Part shown: positions 17,096 through 25,775 of the stretch, in pieces
Position numbering within the stretch: the stretch's first letter is position 1
Layout: every line of letters starts with the position of its first letter
NCBI GenBank assembly: GCA_030148005.1
Contig: JASBUI010000013.1
Coordinates: 1-64,000 of the forward strand
Source of the DNA: Paracoccaceae bacterium
GTDB lineage: Bacteria > Pseudomonadota > Alphaproteobacteria > Rhodobacterales > Rhodobacteraceae
Length of the DNA stretch: 64,000 nt
Direction of reading: 5' to 3'
Notes under the pieces: generated by a model
Databases searched by the model: none
The model's input: the letters and a program-made list of their open reading frames with translations, nothing else
Told to the model about the DNA's origin: nothing
Translations under genes and position numbers: made by a program

Positions 17096-18001
17096 TCACA
17101 AAGTTGCTTTGGCGCGGCGAGTCTTGGAATTTTCTGCCCAGATGTTGTAGTAATTCGCCCCGAAGATCACCGCCGCACCAACGAAAACCCAGACATCCAA
17201 AGCTTCGCCATAGAGTAACATCCCAACGGCCGCGATAACCGGAAGGCGTGCAAAATCAACGGGTATCACGACAAGCGCGGGCGCAAGGGTCAGCGCAGTG
17301 GTAATGCAGAAGTGCGCCAAAAGCCCGGCAACACCGATCAGCAATAGCCACGGCAGGGTTTCCATCGTGGGAAGCGAGATGTCCCCATCAAAGCCGGCAA
17401 AGCCAAGACCCAGCACGGCCTGCATCACCGTCAGGTAGAACAAGATGCAGGTGACCGATTCTGTTCGTGTAAGGCGCTTGGTGAATATCGTTGTGCCTGC
17501 GAAACCGACCGCTGCCAACGCGGCGGCAAGGATGCCGACGTTGATCTCGCCGGTAAAAGGGCGGGCCACGATCAAAATGCCGACAAAGCCGAAAAGCGCC
17601 ACGACCGCGCGGCGCCGGGTCAGTTTCTCGCCCAGAAGAAAGGGCGCCAGAAGGGTGACCCAAAGGGGCGATGTGAATTCCAGCGCAAAGACCTGCGCCA
17701 GAGGGGCGAGGGTCAGGGCGAAAAACCAAAGGTTCTGGCCTGCAAAGTGAAAGGTGTTCCGCAAAAGATGGGTGCCCAGCCGGCGGCGGGTGATCTGGCC
17801 CAATGTGCCAAAAGCGCCGCCAATGGTCAGAACGATCACAATGCCGATAAATGAGCGGTACATCATCAGCTCGAACGTATCGAGCTGGATGGACACAGCG
17901 CGCCCCGCAACCGCCATCGAAGAGAACGAAACAATCGCACCGATCATCCAGAGAGCGGCGCGCAGCGGGCGCGCCTCTGGTGGTTGAGTTGTCTGATGCA
18001 A
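17096..18001 (-). CDS. DMT/EamA-family transporter (second)
   Basis: This 301-residue protein has ten predicted helices. It carries two EamA repeats, the first with MIGAIVSFSSMAVAGRAVS and HFAGQNLWFFALTLAPLAQVFALEF. It is only distantly similar to the DMT protein at 14941, so the two are not a recent duplication. It is a likely metabolite exporter with no assigned substrate. It lies 92 bases upstream of the FadL-like gene on the same strand. Confidence 0.9.
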   Translation of the reverse strand: MHQTTQPPEARPLRAALWMIGAIVSFSSMAVAGRAVSIQLDTFELMMYRSFIGIVIVLTIGGAFGTLGQITRRRLGTHLLRNTFHFAGQNLWFFALTLAPLAQVFALEFTSPLWVTLLAPFLLGEKLTRRRAVVALFGFVGILIVARPFTGEINVGILAAALAAVGFAGTTIFTKRLTRTESVTCILFYLTVMQAVLGLGFAGFDGDISLPTMETLPWLLLIGVAGLLAHFCITTALTLAPALVVIPVDFARLPVIAAVGMLLYGEALDVWVFVGAAVIFGANYYNIWAENSKTRRAKATL

Positions 18002-18140
18002 TTTGCTGTCCTCGATCTTTGTGGCAAGGCACCACGAAAGCCCGGGCGAAACAAGGGCCGTATTGCACTGCGGCCAGCGCCCTATCCAAAAAGAACTAAT
18101 GAAAGAAACAGGTTATCTTAAGTGCCTGATTTAAGGGGGA

Positions 18141-19703
18141 TCATTCCCACTCGATCGTGCCGGGAGGTTTGGAGGTGATATCATAGGTCACCCGGTTGAT
18201 GCCCGGCACCTCATTGATGATCCGCGTTGCCGTTTCCCCAAGAAATTCATGGCTGAACGGATAGTAATCGGCCGTCATGCCATCAACCGAAGTCACCGCA
18301 CGCAGGGCGCAGGCGAAATCGTAGGTCCGGCCATCACCCATGACGCCAACCGTGCGTACTGGAAGGATTGCAACGAAGGCCTGCCAGATATCATCATAAA
18401 GCCCGTGGCGGCGGATCTGGTCGATATAAACCGCGTCCGCTTCGCGCAGGATGTCCAGTTTCTGGCGCGTGATTTCACCGGGGCAGCGAATGGCAAGTCC
18501 GGGGCCAGGAAAGGGGTGGCGGCCAATGAAACTTGGCGGCAGGCCCAGTTCACGGCCCAGCGCGCGGACCTCATCCTTGAAAAGCTCGCGCAGCGGTTCA
18601 ACCAGTTTGAGGCCCATCTTTTCGGGCAGCCCGCCAACATTGTGGTGGCTTTTGATCGTAACCGACGGGCCGCCGGAAAAGCTTACGCTTTCGATGACAT
18701 CTGGATAAAGCGTGCCTTGGGCCAGAAACTTGGCGCCGCCAACTTCGCTGGCATGTTTTTGAAAGACATCGATGAACAGCTTGCCGATGATCTTGCGTTT
18801 GGTTTCAGGATCGCTTTGGCCATCGAGCGCGGATAGAAAAAGCTCCTGCTCATCGGCGTGAACCAAGGGCATGTTATAGTGATCGCGGAACATGGTGACG
18901 ACCTCTTCGGCCTCGCCTTTGCGCAGAAGTCCGTGATCGACAAAGACGCACGTCAGCTGATCGCCGATTGCCTCGTGGATAAGAACGGCCGCGACAGAGC
19001 TGTCAACGCCGCCCGACAGCCCGCAGATGACCTTGGCATCGCCGACCTGCTCGCGGATGCGGGCAATTGCCTCTTCGCGGTAGGCGCCCATGGTCCAGTC
19101 GCCCTGAAAACCGGCCAGTTTGACGAAGTTCTCGTAAAGCATGGCGCCGCGCGGCGTGTGGTGCACTTCGGGGTGGAACTGAACGGCAAAAAAGTTGCGA
19201 TCCGTGTCTGCGGTGATCGCGAAAGGCGCGTTGGGGGAGGTGCCGTAGACCTTGAACCCCGGTGCGATCTTGGCGACGTGGTCGCCATGGCTCATCCAGA
19301 CTTGTTCGGTTTCGGTAGTGAACCAGCCTTCAAGCAACTCAAGCGGTTCGCCTGCGGGCGTGACATAGGCGCGCCCGAACTCGGCGGTGCCGTGGCCACG
19401 CTCTACCTTGCCGCCAAGTTCCTGCATCATGACCTGTTGGCCATAGCAGATACCAAGGATCGGCACGCCAAGATCGAACACCTCGGCCGGTGGACGCGGC
19501 GAGCCTTCGTCGATCACGCTTGCCGGACCGCCCGAAAAGATCACCGCCCTTGGCGCGAACTCGGCCAGAAAGGCCGCGTCGACTTTTTGGAAGGGGTGAA
19601 TTTCACAATAGACGTTCAGTTCGCGCAGGCGCCGCGCAATCAGCTGCGTCACTTGCGATCCAAAGTCGATAATCAGAAGGCGGTCATGGGATTTCTGTGT
19701 CAT
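18141..19703 (-). CDS. guaA: GMP synthase (glutamine-hydrolysing)
   Basis: This 520-residue enzyme converts XMP to GMP using glutamine and ATP. The N-terminal class I glutamine amidotransferase has its Cys in LGICYGQQ and the His/Glu dyad in VQFHPEVHH. The ATP-pyrophosphatase P-loop is [11 protein letters not shown]. The C-terminal dimerisation domain ends with the characteristic KPPGTIEWE. The full length matches the family. It is divergent from the mttB-like gene. Confidence 0.98.
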   Translation of the reverse strand: MTQKSHDRLLIIDFGSQVTQLIARRLRELNVYCEIHPFQKVDAAFLAEFAPRAVIFSGGPASVIDEGSPRPPAEVFDLGVPILGICYGQQVMMQELGGKVERGHGTAEFGRAYVTPAGEPLELLEGWFTTETEQVWMSHGDHVAKIAPGFKVYGTSPNAPFAITADTDRNFFAVQFHPEVHHTPRGAMLYENFVKLAGFQGDWTMGAYREEAIARIREQVGDAKVICGLSGGVDSSVAAVLIHEAIGDQLTCVFVDHGLLRKGEAEEVVTMFRDHYNMPLVHADEQELFLSALDGQSDPETKRKIIGKLFIDVFQKHASEVGGAKFLAQGTLYPDVIESVSFSGGPSVTIKSHHNVGGLPEKMGLKLVEPLRELFKDEVRALGRELGLPPSFIGRHPFPGPGLAIRCPGEITRQKLDILREADAVYIDQIRRHGLYDDIWQAFVAILPVRTVGVMGDGRTYDFACALRAVTSVDGMTADYYPFSHEFLGETATRIINEVPGINRVTYDITSKPPGTIEWE

Positions 19704-19873
19704 GGCAAGGCAATATTCAGACCTGAGGGGGCATGCAAGACGGGGCAGGGCAATTTACCCAAAATTTCTGAATTGGCGCAGATGTCGTTTTCTCGCCTCA
19801 GGCGGCGGAAATCTCCTTCCTGACGGATAAATTGCCGCTATCTGATGCTGCAAGCGATCAGAAGGTACCGGCT

Positions 19874-21412
19874 ATGACAGAGGCAGCAGCGCGCAGACGT
19901 GGACGTGGTGGCGGCGGAGCGGCGCGGCGTGCCGAACGCACGGCGGTGCGGATTGAGACCGCAAAGTTCATCACGCGCAAGATCCCCAACCTTGAAATTC
20001 TTGGCGAAGAGGCGCTGGAGATCATCGAGGCCAATGCCGAGATCTTGCTTGAAGAGGTCGGTGTTGCCTTTGTTGAAAACCCCGCAGCGCTAGAGCGGTG
20101 GCGGCAAGCGGGCGCCGATGTTCAGGGCGAGCGTGTTCGCCTGCCCAAGGGCCTTGCGCGCAAGCTGTGCGAAACGGCACCTTCAAGTTTCACCCAGATT
20201 GCCCGCAATCCTGAGCGCAATGTTGACATTGGCGGTCGCAACCTTGTGCTGGCGCCGGTTTACGGCCCGCCCTTTGTGCGCGATGTCCAGGGCGGCCGGC
20301 GCTATGCGACGATGGAAGATTTCCGCAACTTCGTGAAACTTGGCTACATGTCCAAGTGGCTGCACCATTCGGGTGGCACGGTGTGCGAGCCGACGGATGT
20401 GGCCGTCAACAAACGGCATCTGGACATGCTGCACGCCCATATGACCCTGTCGGACAAACCCTATATGGGATCGGTGACAGAGCCGGTGCGGGCACAGGAT
20501 TCGGTCGAGATGTCGGATATCCTGTTCGGCGGTCTTGATGACCGGACGGTGATGACATCGCTGATCAACATCAACTCTCCGATGACTTTTGACAGCACCA
20601 TGATGGGCGCGCTGGAGGTTTATGCGGCGGCGAATCAGGCTTGTATCATCTCGCCCTTCATCGTTGGCGGCGCCATGGCGCCGGTGTCGGTTGCGGGAAC
20701 GCTGACACAGGTTCTTGCCGAAGTGCTGGCCGGCGTTGCCTATAGTCAGCTGATCCGCCCCGGCGCGCCGGTGATCTTTGGCGCTTTTGTAACGTCGATC
20801 GACATGAATTCGGGCGCGCCGACCTTCGGAACCCCCGAGGCGGCCCAGATCACCTATGGCGTGGGCCAGCTTGCCCGCCGGATGGGGCTTCCTTATCGGT
20901 CGGCCGGATCGTTCTGCGGCTCAAAGCTTCCAGATGCGCAGGCCGCCTACGAGACCGCCAATTCCCTGAACGCGGGCCTTTTGTCCGGGGTCAACTTCAT
21001 GCTGCACGCATGTGGCTGGCTGGAAGGCGGGCTTGTCAGCAGCTTTGAAAAGTTCGTGATGGATGCAGATCAGCTTGGCGTTCTGCACAAGCTGGCAGAA
21101 GGGATTTCGGTCGACGAGGACGCGCAGGCGATGGACGCGATCCGCGAAGTAGGGCCCGGTGGGCATTACCTTGGCTGCGATCACACGCAGCGCAACTTCA
21201 AGGATGCCTTCTGGCGCACGAACCTTCTGGACTACAAACCCTTTGAGACCTGGGACGAAGAGGGCGCGCGCGATACGCAAACGCTTGCCACGGCTCGTGT
21301 CAAATACCTCTTGGATAACTACCAGCAACCGGCGCTGGACCCCGCCATTGCCGAGGCTTTGGCCGAGTACGTCGCGCGCAAGAAAGAATCGATGCCCGAC
21401 GCATTTGTCTGA
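19874..21412 (+). CDS. MttB-family (trimethylamine methyltransferase-like) protein, non-pyrrolysine
   Basis: This is a 512-residue member of the MttB superfamily of corrinoid-dependent methyltransferases. The start at 19874 follows AGAAGG; the N-terminus is a basic low-complexity stretch (RRRGRGGGGAARR). The frame is open throughout, so there is no in-frame amber codon for pyrrolysine. Non-Pyl members act on glycine betaine or other quaternary amines. No corrinoid protein or RamA-type activator gene is adjacent, so the methyl acceptor is unclear. DMSP and betaine use is common in this bacterial group, but substrate assignment is an inference. Confidence 0.85.
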   Translation: MTEAAARRRGRGGGGAARRAERTAVRIETAKFITRKIPNLEILGEEALEIIEANAEILLEEVGVAFVENPAALERWRQAGADVQGERVRLPKGLARKLCETAPSSFTQIARNPERNVDIGGRNLVLAPVYGPPFVRDVQGGRRYATMEDFRNFVKLGYMSKWLHHSGGTVCEPTDVAVNKRHLDMLHAHMTLSDKPYMGSVTEPVRAQDSVEMSDILFGGLDDRTVMTSLININSPMTFDSTMMGALEVYAAANQACIISPFIVGGAMAPVSVAGTLTQVLAEVLAGVAYSQLIRPGAPVIFGAFVTSIDMNSGAPTFGTPEAAQITYGVGQLARRMGLPYRSAGSFCGSKLPDAQAAYETANSLNAGLLSGVNFMLHACGWLEGGLVSSFEKFVMDADQLGVLHKLAEGISVDEDAQAMDAIREVGPGGHYLGCDHTQRNFKDAFWRTNLLDYKPFETWDEEGARDTQTLATARVKYLLDNYQQPALDPAIAEALAEYVARKKESMPDAFV

Positions 21413-21450
21413 CCTGCTCAGGGTACCCGGACGTGGCGGCGGCTGCAGGT

Positions 21451-21482
21451 TTTGCGCCGTGAGTATTTTTGCAAAGAAGAAG
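21451..21482 (+). repeat. dispersed convergent-junction repeat, copy 2
   Basis: The core GAGTATTTTTGCAAAG, here followed by AAGAAG, is shared with 48555-48586 and resembles the copies at 10554 and 54515. It lies between the mttB-like gene and the converging DUF6477 gene. A short hairpin (GGCCC/GGGCC, 21488-21504) follows, directly after the DUF6477 stop on the minus strand. Confidence 0.65.
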
Positions 21483-21504
21483 CCCGGGGCCCTGTGAAAG
21501 GGCC

Positions 21505-21795
21505 TTAGGCGCCGCGCGCAAGCACCAAAAGCCGGGCCTCACCCATCATTGCGACAAGGACATCGACGTGCTGGGCGATGGAGTAGCTGGCATCGCCGTT
21601 CTTGCGGGCCTCTTCGATCTGCGCCTCGTGGTTGATCAGGGAGAGGATCGCGCGGCCCGGTGTTGGCAGTTCGCTGGTTTTCATCACGCGCCTCAGGTCA
21701 CGGGTTCGGTTGTAATCGGCCTGGCCGAGGCGGGCGGCGCGGATCAAAAGGCGCGGGCGGCGCAGCGTTTTGAGAAGGCTGAGAATGTCGTTCAT
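21505..21795 (-). CDS. DUF6477 family protein
   Basis: This 96-residue cytoplasmic protein has a highly basic N-terminus (LLKTLRRPRLLIRAARLGQADYNR) and a C-terminal helix QHVDVLVAMMGEARLLVLA. It fits the DUF6477 family, conserved in Rhodobacterales and of unknown function. It is divergent from the DUF6456 gene, with 221 bases between them that hold two palindromes; this pairing appears to be typical of the order. It may act with the DUF6456 regulator. Confidence 0.75.
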   Translation of the reverse strand: MNDILSLLKTLRRPRLLIRAARLGQADYNRTRDLRRVMKTSELPTPGRAILSLINHEAQIEEARKNGDASYSIAQHVDVLVAMMGEARLLVLARGA

Positions 21796-21888
21796 GGTGA
21801 AAGCTCCAGCAAGGTTCGGAGCCTCATCATGGACACAACCTGAGCGGGTGTTGCGCTGTGGATAGTTTGAGCGTTCGGTCCTTTCAAA

Positions 21889-21911
21889 ATTGTTTAGGTT
21901 TTATAAACAAT
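21889..21911. promoter_or_regulatory. perfect 8+8 inverted repeat in the DUF6477/DUF6456 spacer
   Basis: ATTGTTTA and TAAACAAT pair perfectly around a 7-base spacer. The site is AT-rich in a GC-rich genome and lies midway between the two diverging genes. It resembles a dimeric repressor operator; the regulator is unknown. Confidence 0.5.
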
Positions 21912-21931
21912 GCTGCTCAAAGTCGCAGATT

Positions 21932-21947
21932 TTAACACATCGGTAAC
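21932..21947 (+). promoter_or_regulatory. CtrA-like site (one mismatch)
   Basis: TTAA, seven bases, then GTAAC matches the alphaproteobacterial CtrA consensus TTAA-N7-TTAAC at eight of nine positions. It lies 69 bases upstream of the DUF6456 start. Such matches can occur by chance. Confidence 0.3.
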
Positions 21948-21958
21948 AAATACAACTT

Positions 21959-21974
21959 TAGGTTGTGTAACCTA
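21959..21974. promoter_or_regulatory. second perfect inverted repeat upstream of DUF6456 gene
   Basis: TAGGTT and AACCTA form a perfect 6+6 inverted repeat around GTGT, 42 bases before the ATG at 22017. It may act as an operator over the promoter or as a leader hairpin. Confidence 0.45.
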
Positions 21975-22016
21975 TGTGGATAGAATTTACTGATCTGACA
22001 GGTCCCGGAGGGTGAA

Positions 22017-23147
22017 ATGATAGACACTTCCCAACCACAAAAAACCAGTCAATGCCTGCCTGGTTGGGTGCCGGAAGCTGCGCTTGCGTATCTGATTCAC
22101 ACAGAAAAAGGCCTTTCGATCCGCGCGCTGGCGCGGCGAAGGGGGTGCCATGCATCAACCGTCATGCGCCAGATCAGAAGGTTCGAAAGTCGCCGCGACG
22201 ATCCGCTTGTGGATGAAGCACTTATGCGCCTTGGCGCTGTGCATTTTCACGAAAACAACTCTTTGGATTGTAAGGAAGATTCGCATATGACAGCCCACCT
22301 GCGTCGCCCAGTTTCGGATCCTGATGAAGCCACGATAGAAAAAGAGGGGCGCCGGATTTTGCGGCGCTTGTGTGAAACGGGCGCTGTCCTTGCCGTGGCG
22401 GCGGATCTTGAGAAAGCGGTGGTTGTCCGTGATCTGCCCGGCGGGGAAAGCACGCGCACGGCTGTGGTTGATCGCCGGGTTGCGCAGGCGATGGCGCTGA
22501 AGGACTGGATTAGCTGCACCGCGCCGGGAAAGATTGCGCGCTATACGATCACGGGGGCGGGGCGCGCGGCGCTAAAGCGGCTATTGGCCGAGCAGGCGCG
22601 AGCGCGCGGATTTTCAGAGGCGCCGGCATCCTTTGGCGATCAGCACAGGATCTGGGGCGAGAAGACCTTTGAAGATGAAGAGACCGGCGCGCGCCAGCGG
22701 ATCAAGTACAACCTTGCCGAAAGCCCGCTGGCTACGCTGTCGCGCCGCAAGGACAAGGATGGGCGCAATTTTCTGTCCGATGGCCTTGTGGCTGCGGGCG
22801 AGCGGCTTCGCGAGGATTTTGAGCTTGCCCAGATGGGACCGCGTGTTGCCCAGAACTGGGAGCGTTTTCTGACAGGCGGCGATCGCGGCAGTTTTGCAGG
22901 GGACGCCGGCATGGGCGAGGGGCCTGCGGGCGCGCGCGCGCGTGTGATGGCCGCGCTGAAGGATCTTGGGCCGGGTTTGGGGGATGTCGTCTTGCGGTGC
23001 TGCTGTTTTCTTGAAGGGATGGAGACGGCGGAAAAGCGGATGGGTTGGTCGGCGCGGTCGGGCAAGATCGTCCTGCGGATTGCGCTTCAACGGCTCAAGC
23101 GCCACTATGAGATGACGAATGGCGGGCAGGCGCCGCTGATTGGCTAG
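22017..23147 (+). CDS. DUF6456 domain helix-turn-helix protein
   Basis: This 376-residue protein has an N-terminal helix-turn-helix (about residues 20-55, LSIRALARRRGCHASTVMRQIRRFESRRDD) and a long C-terminal domain that fits DUF6456. A conserved C-terminal segment is LGDVVLRCCCFLEGMETAEKRMGWSARSGK. The start has an excellent ribosome-binding site (GGAGG). It is probably a DNA-binding regulator restricted to alphaproteobacteria; no target is known. The gene is divergent from DUF6477 and is followed by lipA after 110 bases. Confidence 0.8.
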   Translation: MIDTSQPQKTSQCLPGWVPEAALAYLIHTEKGLSIRALARRRGCHASTVMRQIRRFESRRDDPLVDEALMRLGAVHFHENNSLDCKEDSHMTAHLRRPVSDPDEATIEKEGRRILRRLCETGAVLAVAADLEKAVVVRDLPGGESTRTAVVDRRVAQAMALKDWISCTAPGKIARYTITGAGRAALKRLLAEQARARGFSEAPASFGDQHRIWGEKTFEDEETGARQRIKYNLAESPLATLSRRKDKDGRNFLSDGLVAAGERLREDFELAQMGPRVAQNWERFLTGGDRGSFAGDAGMGEGPAGARARVMAALKDLGPGLGDVVLRCCCFLEGMETAEKRMGWSARSGKIVLRIALQRLKRHYEMTNGGQAPLIG

Positions 23148-23257
23148 CGCGGCGGGGTATGCATTTGATGCAAAGCTGCATTTCTTGGGTCTGTTCGCGC
23201 GGGACATTCGCGTGCGGACAGGCTATATCGTGACAAAGTCCATTGACCGAGGGCACG

Positions 23258-24220
23258 ATGCGCGATCTGAAAATTCCCGAGCAACGCCATCCTGAAAAGG
23301 CGCGGCGCCCTGACAATGCCCAGCCGCGCAAGCCTGACTGGATCCGCGTCAAGGCGCCCACTTCTGCCGGATACAAGCAGACGCGCGACATCATGCGCGA
23401 GCATAAGCTGGTCACCGTCTGCGAAGAGGCCGGATGCCCCAACGTCGGCGAATGCTGGAGCCAGGGCCACGCTACCATGATGATCATGGGCGAGGTTTGC
23501 ACGCGCGCCTGCACCTTCTGCAACATCGCAACCGGCAAGCCGCCCGAGGCGCTGGATGTGTTTGAACCGGGGCGCGTGGCCGATGCGGTCAAAAAGCTGG
23601 GTCTGAACCATGTGGTCATCACCTCGGTTGATCGCGACGATGTCGATGATGGCGGGGCAGAGCATTTTGCTCAGACGATCCGCGCGGTGCGCCGCCAGTC
23701 GCCGGGGACCACAATCGAAATTCTGACGCCCGACTTTTTACGCTGTGATCCCAGCGTGTTGGAGGTTGTTGTTAATGCCAAACCGGATGTTTTCAACCAC
23801 AATCTTGAAACCGTTCCGGGCCTTTACCCCGAAGTGCGACCTGGCGCGCGCTATTTCCATTCGCTGCGTCTTTTGCAGCGGGTGAAAGAGCTTGATCCGA
23901 CGATGTTCACCAAATCGGGCATCATGGTCGGACTGGGCGAGGATCGTCAGGCGGTCCAGCAGGTCATGGATGACATGCGCGCCGCTGACATCGATTTTCT
24001 GACCATTGGTCAGTACCTTCAGCCGACGCCAAAGCACCACCGCGTTGACCGTTTTGTCACGCCAGAGGAATTTGCCGCTTATGAAAAGGCCGCCTATGGC
24101 AAGGGTTTTCTGATGGTTTCGGCAACGCCGCTGACGCGATCTTCGTACCACGCCGGGGACGATTTCGCGCGGCTTCGCAAGGCCCGGCTGGACAAGTTTC
24201 AGCGCAGCGGAGAAAGCTGA
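23258..24220 (+). CDS. lipA: lipoyl synthase
   Basis: This 320-residue radical SAM enzyme inserts sulfur at C6 and C8 of octanoyl chains on lipoyl domains. The radical SAM cluster motif is CTRACTFC. The auxiliary cluster cysteines are in [14 protein letters not shown], with the C-terminal RSSYHAG serine ligand. The ATG at 23258 follows GAGGG; the TTG of the ORF track is less likely. Length and motifs match the family. It converges on the diheme cytochrome gene with a 22-base gap. Confidence 0.97.
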   Translation: MRDLKIPEQRHPEKARRPDNAQPRKPDWIRVKAPTSAGYKQTRDIMREHKLVTVCEEAGCPNVGECWSQGHATMMIMGEVCTRACTFCNIATGKPPEALDVFEPGRVADAVKKLGLNHVVITSVDRDDVDDGGAEHFAQTIRAVRRQSPGTTIEILTPDFLRCDPSVLEVVVNAKPDVFNHNLETVPGLYPEVRPGARYFHSLRLLQRVKELDPTMFTKSGIMVGLGEDRQAVQQVMDDMRAADIDFLTIGQYLQPTPKHHRVDRFVTPEEFAAYEKAAYGKGFLMVSATPLTRSSYHAGDDFARLRKARLDKFQRSGES

Positions 24221-24242
24221 ATAGATAGCGCTTTGGAAAACG

Positions 24243-25127
24243 TCAGGGCAGGGCCTTGATGTAGGTCGCGATTGCCAGCCGGTCCTCATCCGTCAGGCGC
24301 GATGTGCTTTCAATCACTGTCACCATTTCGCCGCCCGCTGTGTCAAAGGTCGGGGTAAAGCCGCTTTTGAGGTATTCGGCGATGTCGGCGGCGGTCCAAT
24401 CCAGCTTTTGAGGCGTGATGCCGGGCGTTTTGCCGCTGGCCTTGCCGGGGATTGGCGCGCCGGTCATCCAGCTATCTTTTTCAAGGCCACCCAGAATGTT
24501 GCGCGGCGTGTGGCATTCGGCGCAGTGGCCCAGCGCCTCTACAAGGTAGCGTCCGCGTTCTTGAAGTTCATTCTCCGGGTCCTGCATAACCCAGTCTTCG
24601 TCTTGAAATAACAGTTTCCAGACACCAAGCGTCCGGCGGATGTTGAAGGGAAAGCCCACTTTATGCGGCTGATTGGCGACGGCCACGGGCGGCAAGGTGC
24701 GCATGTAGGCCACGAGCGACAGGATGTCGGCGGGATCTGCCTTGGCGTAGGACCCATAGGGAAACGCGGGGTAATAGTGAGCGCCTTTGGGAGAGACACC
24801 TTTCATGATCGCCGTGACAATCTGGGCGTCGGTCCATTTGCCAATCCCAAAGTTGGGGTCGGGCGATATGTTGGGGGCGATGAACGTGCCAAAGTCCGAT
24901 GGGAACTGCCGGCCACCGGCCAGCTTCAGAAAATCCTCGCCCGTGGCTTCGGGCGCGGCGTGACAGCCCGCGCAGCCGGCGGCGAAGAAAACCGCGCGCC
25001 CCTTTTCGGGGTCCGCAGGCAGGGCGGCAATATCGGCGGCAAGGATGGGATCCGGCCGGGTGATCCACCAAAAAATGGCCAGGCCAAGGGGCACAAGGAT
25101 CAAAGCCGCGCGAAGCAGTCGCATCAT
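24243..25127 (-). CDS. membrane-anchored diheme cytochrome c
   Basis: This 294-residue protein has an N-terminal membrane anchor (LLRAALILVPLGLAIFWWI) and two cytochrome c domains. The haem motifs are CAGCH (Cys52-His56) and CAECH (Cys202-His206), each with candidate distal Met residues. The two-domain layout resembles cytochrome subunits that accept electrons from periplasmic dehydrogenases. No dehydrogenase gene is adjacent. It lies 87 bases downstream of the cytochrome c' gene on the same strand, past a likely terminator. Confidence 0.88.
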   Translation of the reverse strand: MMRLLRAALILVPLGLAIFWWITRPDPILAADIAALPADPEKGRAVFFAAGCAGCHAAPEATGEDFLKLAGGRQFPSDFGTFIAPNISPDPNFGIGKWTDAQIVTAIMKGVSPKGAHYYPAFPYGSYAKADPADILSLVAYMRTLPPVAVANQPHKVGFPFNIRRTLGVWKLLFQDEDWVMQDPENELQERGRYLVEALGHCAECHTPRNILGGLEKDSWMTGAPIPGKASGKTPGITPQKLDWTAADIAEYLKSGFTPTFDTAGGEMVTVIESTSRLTDEDRLAIATYIKALP

Positions 25128-25157
25128 GGGAAGAACTTACCCTTCAGGACGCATCAG

Positions 25158-25194
25158 AAAATGGCCCGCCGCTGCCTCTGTCGGTGCGGCGGGC
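25158..25194 (-). terminator. Rho-independent terminator after the cytochrome c' gene
   Basis: Minus strand: a perfect 9-base stem, GCCCGCCGC with GCGGCGGGC, around a 13-base loop, then C and TTTT. It lies 20 bases after the cytochrome c' stop and would partly separate it from the diheme cytochrome gene. Confidence 0.65.
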
Positions 25195-25214
25195 AAGAGG
25201 TTTTGTTCCGACAC

Positions 25215-25694
25215 TCAGGAATCGGGTTTGCGATAGGTCTTGTGGCAGGCACCGCAGGCGCCGCCAAGCGGGCGAATGGCCCCCTGAAGCGCCTCAAGCC
25301 CGTTGCCGGCGACAGCTTCCATTGCGACAGCGGCTTCGTTCAGGGCTTTGCCTTTTGCGGCAACATCGCTGAAGTTTTCCCAGATCGCGGGAAGGGCAGC
25401 GGTATCAAAGCTGCTTTCGCTATCTGATCCTTGGGGCCAATAGGCCGACTGGTTCAGAGCGCTGAGCGCGGCAATGTTAGAGGCCGCAGCCTGGGCCGCA
25501 TCGGCGTTATACTCGATCTTGCCCTGAGCCATTCCGCCAAGGGTGGCCATGTTGAAACCGTAAAGCGACATATGCGCCTGACGCGCCTTGATCGCGGCTT
25601 CGTTGGCCATTTGGGCATGGCTTGCGGCAAGAACTGAGCCGGCAAGGGCGAATGAGAGAAGTCCGGCGACGGTAAGTTTCGGGGAAATGCGCAT
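25215..25694 (-). CDS. cytochrome c' / c556 family protein
   Basis: This 159-residue exported protein has a signal peptide (KLTVAGLLSFALAGSVLAASHA) and a four-helix-bundle cytochrome c' fold. The single haem motif is near the C-terminus, CGACHKTYR (Cys147-His151), as is diagnostic for the family. The start at 25694 has GGAGGT upstream; the ORF-track start is 32 residues too long. Cytochromes c' bind NO or serve as electron carriers. It is divergent from a LysR gene that may control it. Confidence 0.9.
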   Translation of the reverse strand: MRISPKLTVAGLLSFALAGSVLAASHAQMANEAAIKARQAHMSLYGFNMATLGGMAQGKIEYNADAAQAAASNIAALSALNQSAYWPQGSDSESSFDTAALPAIWENFSDVAAKGKALNEAAVAMEAVAGNGLEALQGAIRPLGGACGACHKTYRKPDS

Positions 25695-25746
25695 AAATAC
25701 CTCCATGTAAAAGTAGTCCTTGTGAACGATACCTGTGAAAAAAGGG

Positions 25747-25775
25747 AATACCACTCTGAATAAATCAAGGGTATT
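25747..25775. promoter_or_regulatory. interrupted palindrome between cytochrome c' and lysR
   Basis: AATACC and GGTATT form 6-base arms around a 17-base spacer, immediately before the lysR ATG. The geometry fits a LysR-type site in a divergent promoter. It is suggestive only. Confidence 0.4.

Noticed and set aside
19874-21412. Pyrrolysine in the MttB-like protein
   Set aside because: The frame is open from start to TGA with no in-frame TAG.
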